Part shown: positions 12,780 to 14,620 of the stretch, piece by piece
Position numbering within the stretch: position 1 is the stretch's first letter
How the letters are laid out: every line of letters starts with the position of its first letter
NCBI GenBank assembly: GCA_022758935.1
Contig: JAEMQG010000115.1
Span: forward strand, 1-14,620
Direction of reading: 5' to 3'
DNA: 14,620 nucleotides
Source: Candidatus Nitrosopumilus sp.
GTDB taxonomy: Archaea > Thermoproteota > Nitrososphaeria > Nitrososphaerales > Nitrosopumilaceae
The notes under the pieces: model-generated
What the model was told of the DNA's origin: nothing
Seen by the model: only the letters and a program-made list of their open reading frames with translations
Databases searched by the model: none
Made by a program: the position numbers and the translations under genes

Positions 12780-12969
12780 ACGCGGTTCCAGCAATCTTGA
12801 AACTACATTTCTTACAAGACCAAATGCCAACTGCATCTCTACTAAATTGTTTTGAACCACATTCAGGACAAGATCTTTCTGCTTTTAGTTGAAAGTGAAT
12901 TTTGGCATATTGTTTTCTAATTTTAATTCCATATCTTGCACCTAATCCTTTTAGTGATTTCTTTGCCAT
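12763..12969 (-). CDS. rpl37ae: Large ribosomal subunit protein eL43 (L37Ae)
   Basis: This 68-residue basic protein of the 50S subunit begins MAKKSLKGLGARYGIKIRKQ, characteristic of eL43. It contains a zinc ribbon with CPEC (residues 34-37) and CKKC (52-55). It is shorter than eukaryotic L37A (about 90) because the C-terminal helix ends soon after the ribbon. The ATG lies one base after the rrp42 stop, and the 3' end overlaps pcc1. Its place after rrp42 is a conserved archaeal linkage of RNA decay with translation. Confidence 0.95.
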   Translation of the reverse strand: MAKKSLKGLGARYGIKIRKQYAKIHFQLKAERSCPECGSKQFSRDAVGIWSCKKCSFKIAGTAYDINL

Positions 12970-12970
12970 T

Positions 12971-13789
12971 TTATTTTTTTGTCCCCATTACTTGTTTTAA
13001 CTTTTCTCTTATTGTTGCCCCTACCTTAACAGATATTTTTCCACATTGTATAACTTCGTCAAATGTAAATCCACCGTTTCCTCCTTTTTGTAAAGCGCAA
13101 ATATTTCCATTAGAATCAGTAGTAATTGTAATTCTTGCCTCCATGCTATCCCACTCATCACCATTTGGATCAACAATTATATGATTTCCAATTTTGCCCA
13201 TAGTCACAGAGACTGGAATAGTGGTGATTGGAATATTCAATTCTGCACCTTCAATTAAAGTGGGCACATCATTTTTCATTTCCCATTTTGGGGTTTTAGA
13301 AGAAAGGATCGCAGCTGTTGCAGCATACGCACATGTATCAAACAAGTTTCCATCATAATCAACTACAACATTATCAGCAAAAACTCCAACAACTGATTTA
13401 TTTTTTTCAATTACTAATTGAGACAAATCTATCATGTGACTTTCTCTAATGCCTCTGTCAACCACTCTTGCCAATTCAATAACATCTGGGCCAGGAGGTC
13501 CTGTTTCAACACTAGGATGTGAAAATGGTAAAAGTTCAGCTGTGCAGATGAAAATACCCTTGTCACCCATATCTGGAAAAGGCCTATCTGGTTGAATCTT
13601 AACGCCACAAATTACTTCACTATCACCCAATCTTACTCGTGCAGAACCATTTGCTTTTGGAATTGCATTTGGTTCAATTACTAATTTTCGAGGTTCGTCA
13701 AATGCCCTTCCATCAACTCTTTTCCCTTGTTCTAATAATTCAAGGATTTGAAATTTCTTTAGTTCGTCGATTACAGAAACAGATGTCAT
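12971..13789 (-). CDS. rrp42: Exosome core subunit Rrp42 (RNase PH family, non-catalytic)
   Basis: Rrp42 forms the hexameric ring of the archaeal exosome with Rrp41; it shapes the RNA path but is not itself catalytic. The 272 residues carry the RNase PH fold: KRVDGRAFDEPRKL (23-36), ANGSARVRLGDSEVICGVK (46-64), DVIELARVVDRGIRES (101-116) and the C-terminal FTFDEVIQCGKISVKVGATI. The region matching the Rrp41 active site reads ITTIPVSVTMGKIG and lacks the two catalytic aspartates, as expected. The ATG overlaps the rrp41 stop as ATGA, and GGAGAT lies just upstream as a ribosome-binding site within rrp41. Confidence 0.95.
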   Translation of the reverse strand: MTSVSVIDELKKFQILELLEQGKRVDGRAFDEPRKLVIEPNAIPKANGSARVRLGDSEVICGVKIQPDRPFPDMGDKGIFICTAELLPFSHPSVETGPPGPDVIELARVVDRGIRESHMIDLSQLVIEKNKSVVGVFADNVVVDYDGNLFDTCAYAATAAILSSKTPKWEMKNDVPTLIEGAELNIPITTIPVSVTMGKIGNHIIVDPNGDEWDSMEARITITTDSNGNICALQKGGNGGFTFDEVIQCGKISVKVGATIREKLKQVMGTKK

Positions 13790-14523
13790 TTACTATCTCC
13801 ATTTGCAAAATATTTTTCAGTTAATGCTTTCTTTTGTAACTCATAAACAATTTTGCAACCTTTAATTCCAGTTTCAACACATTTTTTAAATTCTTCGGGA
13901 GTCAATACCCCATCTAATTGTAATAATGTAATTTTATCCGTACTTGGCATATAGCCAATAGGCATATCAGCTTGACCAGCTTGATCTTCTTCATTATTAA
14001 CATCAAGAATAATGGTGTCAGCAGCTTTACCTGCAGCACATGCAGCAACCATGTCCCTCATTGGAATTCCAGCATCAGCTAAAGCCACCGATGCAGCAGA
14101 TAGTGCAGCACAGCGAGTGCCTCCATCAGCTTGAAGAACTTCAATATAAACATCAACTGCAGTTCTTGGAAATTTATCTAACATTATTGCAGGCTCTAGT
14201 GCTTCTTTGATAACTTTGGAAATTTCAATTTCTCTTCTAGAAGGTGCAGGGTTTTTTCTCTCAGTTACAGAAAAAGGTTCCATGTGATATCTAACTCTTA
14301 AAATTCCGGTATCAGTGTTTGACATGTGTTTTGGATGTACATCTCTTGGACCAAAAACTCCAACTAAAATTTTATTGTCACCGAATTCAATATATGCCGA
14401 ACCATCAGCGTTTTTCAATCCACCTGCCTTAATCATAATTCGTCTTGGCTCATCGACTTTTCTACCGTCACAACGAATTCCATTTTCATCTAGTAACACT
14501 AGCTCTGTATCTCTTCCACCCAT
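13786..14523 (-). CDS. rrp41: Exosome catalytic subunit Rrp41 (RNase PH family)
   Basis: Rrp41 is the phosphorolytic 3'-5' exoribonuclease subunit of the archaeal exosome; it degrades RNA to nucleoside diphosphates and can add A-rich tails in reverse. The 245 residues show GIRCDGRKVDEPRRI (15-29), PSRREIEISKVIKEALEP (94-111) with RNA-contacting Arg97/Arg98, QADGGTRCAA (131-140) for phosphate binding, and the catalytic pair Asp180 and Asp186 in EEDQAGQADMPIG, equivalent to Asp182 and Asp188 of Sulfolobus Rrp41. The subunit looks fully active. Its ATG overlaps the rrp4 stop by one base (TAATG), with AAGGTGA upstream as a strong ribosome-binding site. Its stop overlaps the rrp42 ATG by 4 bases. 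Confidence 0.97.
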   Translation of the reverse strand: MGGRDTELVLLDENGIRCDGRKVDEPRRIMIKAGGLKNADGSAYIEFGDNKILVGVFGPRDVHPKHMSNTDTGILRVRYHMEPFSVTERKNPAPSRREIEISKVIKEALEPAIMLDKFPRTAVDVYIEVLQADGGTRCAALSAASVALADAGIPMRDMVAACAAGKAADTIILDVNNEEDQAGQADMPIGYMPSTDKITLLQLDGVLTPEEFKKCVETGIKGCKIVYELQKKALTEKYFANGDSK

Positions 14524-14620
14524 TATGATTCACCTTTTGATTCTAACATTTCTTTCACTTGGTCAGTTAAGTTAGCAACATGTGCTTTTTCATCTACCAT
14601 TTGTATTGCTTTTTTAGCCT
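14523..14620 (-). CDS. rrp4: Exosome RNA-binding cap subunit Rrp4, C-terminal end only
   Basis: Only the last 32 residues are inside the window, reading AKKAIQMVDEKAHVANLTDQ and then VKEMLESKGES before TAA. A C-terminal helix with KAI-x-M and an AH-x2-LT-x2-V motif is typical of archaeal Rrp4 after its KH domain. Rrp4 caps the exosome ring through S1 and KH domains and recruits RNA. Position supports the call, because rrp4 directly precedes rrp41 in archaeal exosome operons. The identification rests on this short tail plus context. Confidence 0.75.
   Translation of the reverse strand, partial: AKKAIQMVDEKAHVANLTDQVKEMLESKGES

Noticed and set aside
12534..12860. Long 108-residue version of Pcc1
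   Set aside because: The first 27 residues translate the eL43 coding region out of frame; the Pcc1 family begins at the internal ATG 12779.
1..14620. CRISPR array, insertion sequence, prophage or toxin-antitoxin system
   Set aside because: No regularly spaced repeats, transposase or integrase was seen. The PIN-domain protein carries a zinc ribbon like NOB1 and is not paired with an antitoxin.

Overview
The window looks like a chromosomal segment of an AT-rich ammonia-oxidising archaeon of the Nitrosopumilus type (Nitrososphaerota, formerly Thaumarchaeota). The archaeal assignment rests on several genes: an exosome cluster (Rrp4, Rrp41, Rrp42), ribosomal protein eL43, KEOPS subunit Pcc1, prefoldin beta, a NOB1-type endonuclease, a short helicase-less XPF nuclease and a zinc-ferredoxin-family dicluster ferredoxin. 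Many genes also have a TATA-like element about 25-28 bases before the start codon, which implies leaderless mRNAs. The closer assignment to Nitrosopumilus-like organisms is inferred from composition, a membrane-anchored blue-copper protein and the general protein style. It was not tested by a search.

Layout, left to right. (1) Positions 1-1173 (minus) hold the N-terminal 391 residues of a CPA2/Kef-type cation:proton antiporter, whose C-terminus lies outside the window. (2) Positions 1174-1601 hold a perfect 11-bp inverted repeat abutting the ATG of a 35-residue zinc-finger-like microprotein. (3) Positions 1602-5170 hold a 509-residue coiled-coil protein (plus) converging on a 680-residue membrane family 2 glycosyltransferase (minus). 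Their stop codons overlap by 4 bases. (4) Positions 5224-7369 (minus) hold a two-domain rhodanese, a tightly linked 103-residue unknown protein and a ferredoxin with a long N-terminal extension. (5) Positions 7566-9059 hold a divergent pair of exported or anchored proteins: an unknown 236-residue protein and an amicyanin-like cupredoxin.

(6) Positions 9297-10608 (plus) hold NAD kinase overlapping a NOB1-like PIN/zinc-ribbon endonuclease. Both use TTG starts, and nadK is preceded by a 7-codon upstream ORF. (7) Positions 10567-12046 (minus) hold a second, divergent rhodanese and an XPF-type nuclease. (8) Positions 12102-14620 (minus) hold the archaeal exosome superoperon in the order rrp4 (partial), rrp41, rrp42, eL43, pcc1, pfdB. 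These genes are packed with 1-24 base gaps or overlaps.

The right half is information processing: RNA decay and processing, ribosome, tRNA modification, chaperone and DNA repair. The left half is envelope and redox: ion transport, glycosylation, copper and iron-sulfur electron carriers, and sulfur transfer. No tRNA, rRNA, CRISPR array, insertion sequence or integration site was recognised. The least explained parts are the palindrome/microprotein unit at 1408-1540, the coiled-coil protein, the rhodanese-linked 103-residue protein and the nadK upstream ORF. Nothing in the window clearly amounts to a complete undescribed defence or mobile system.
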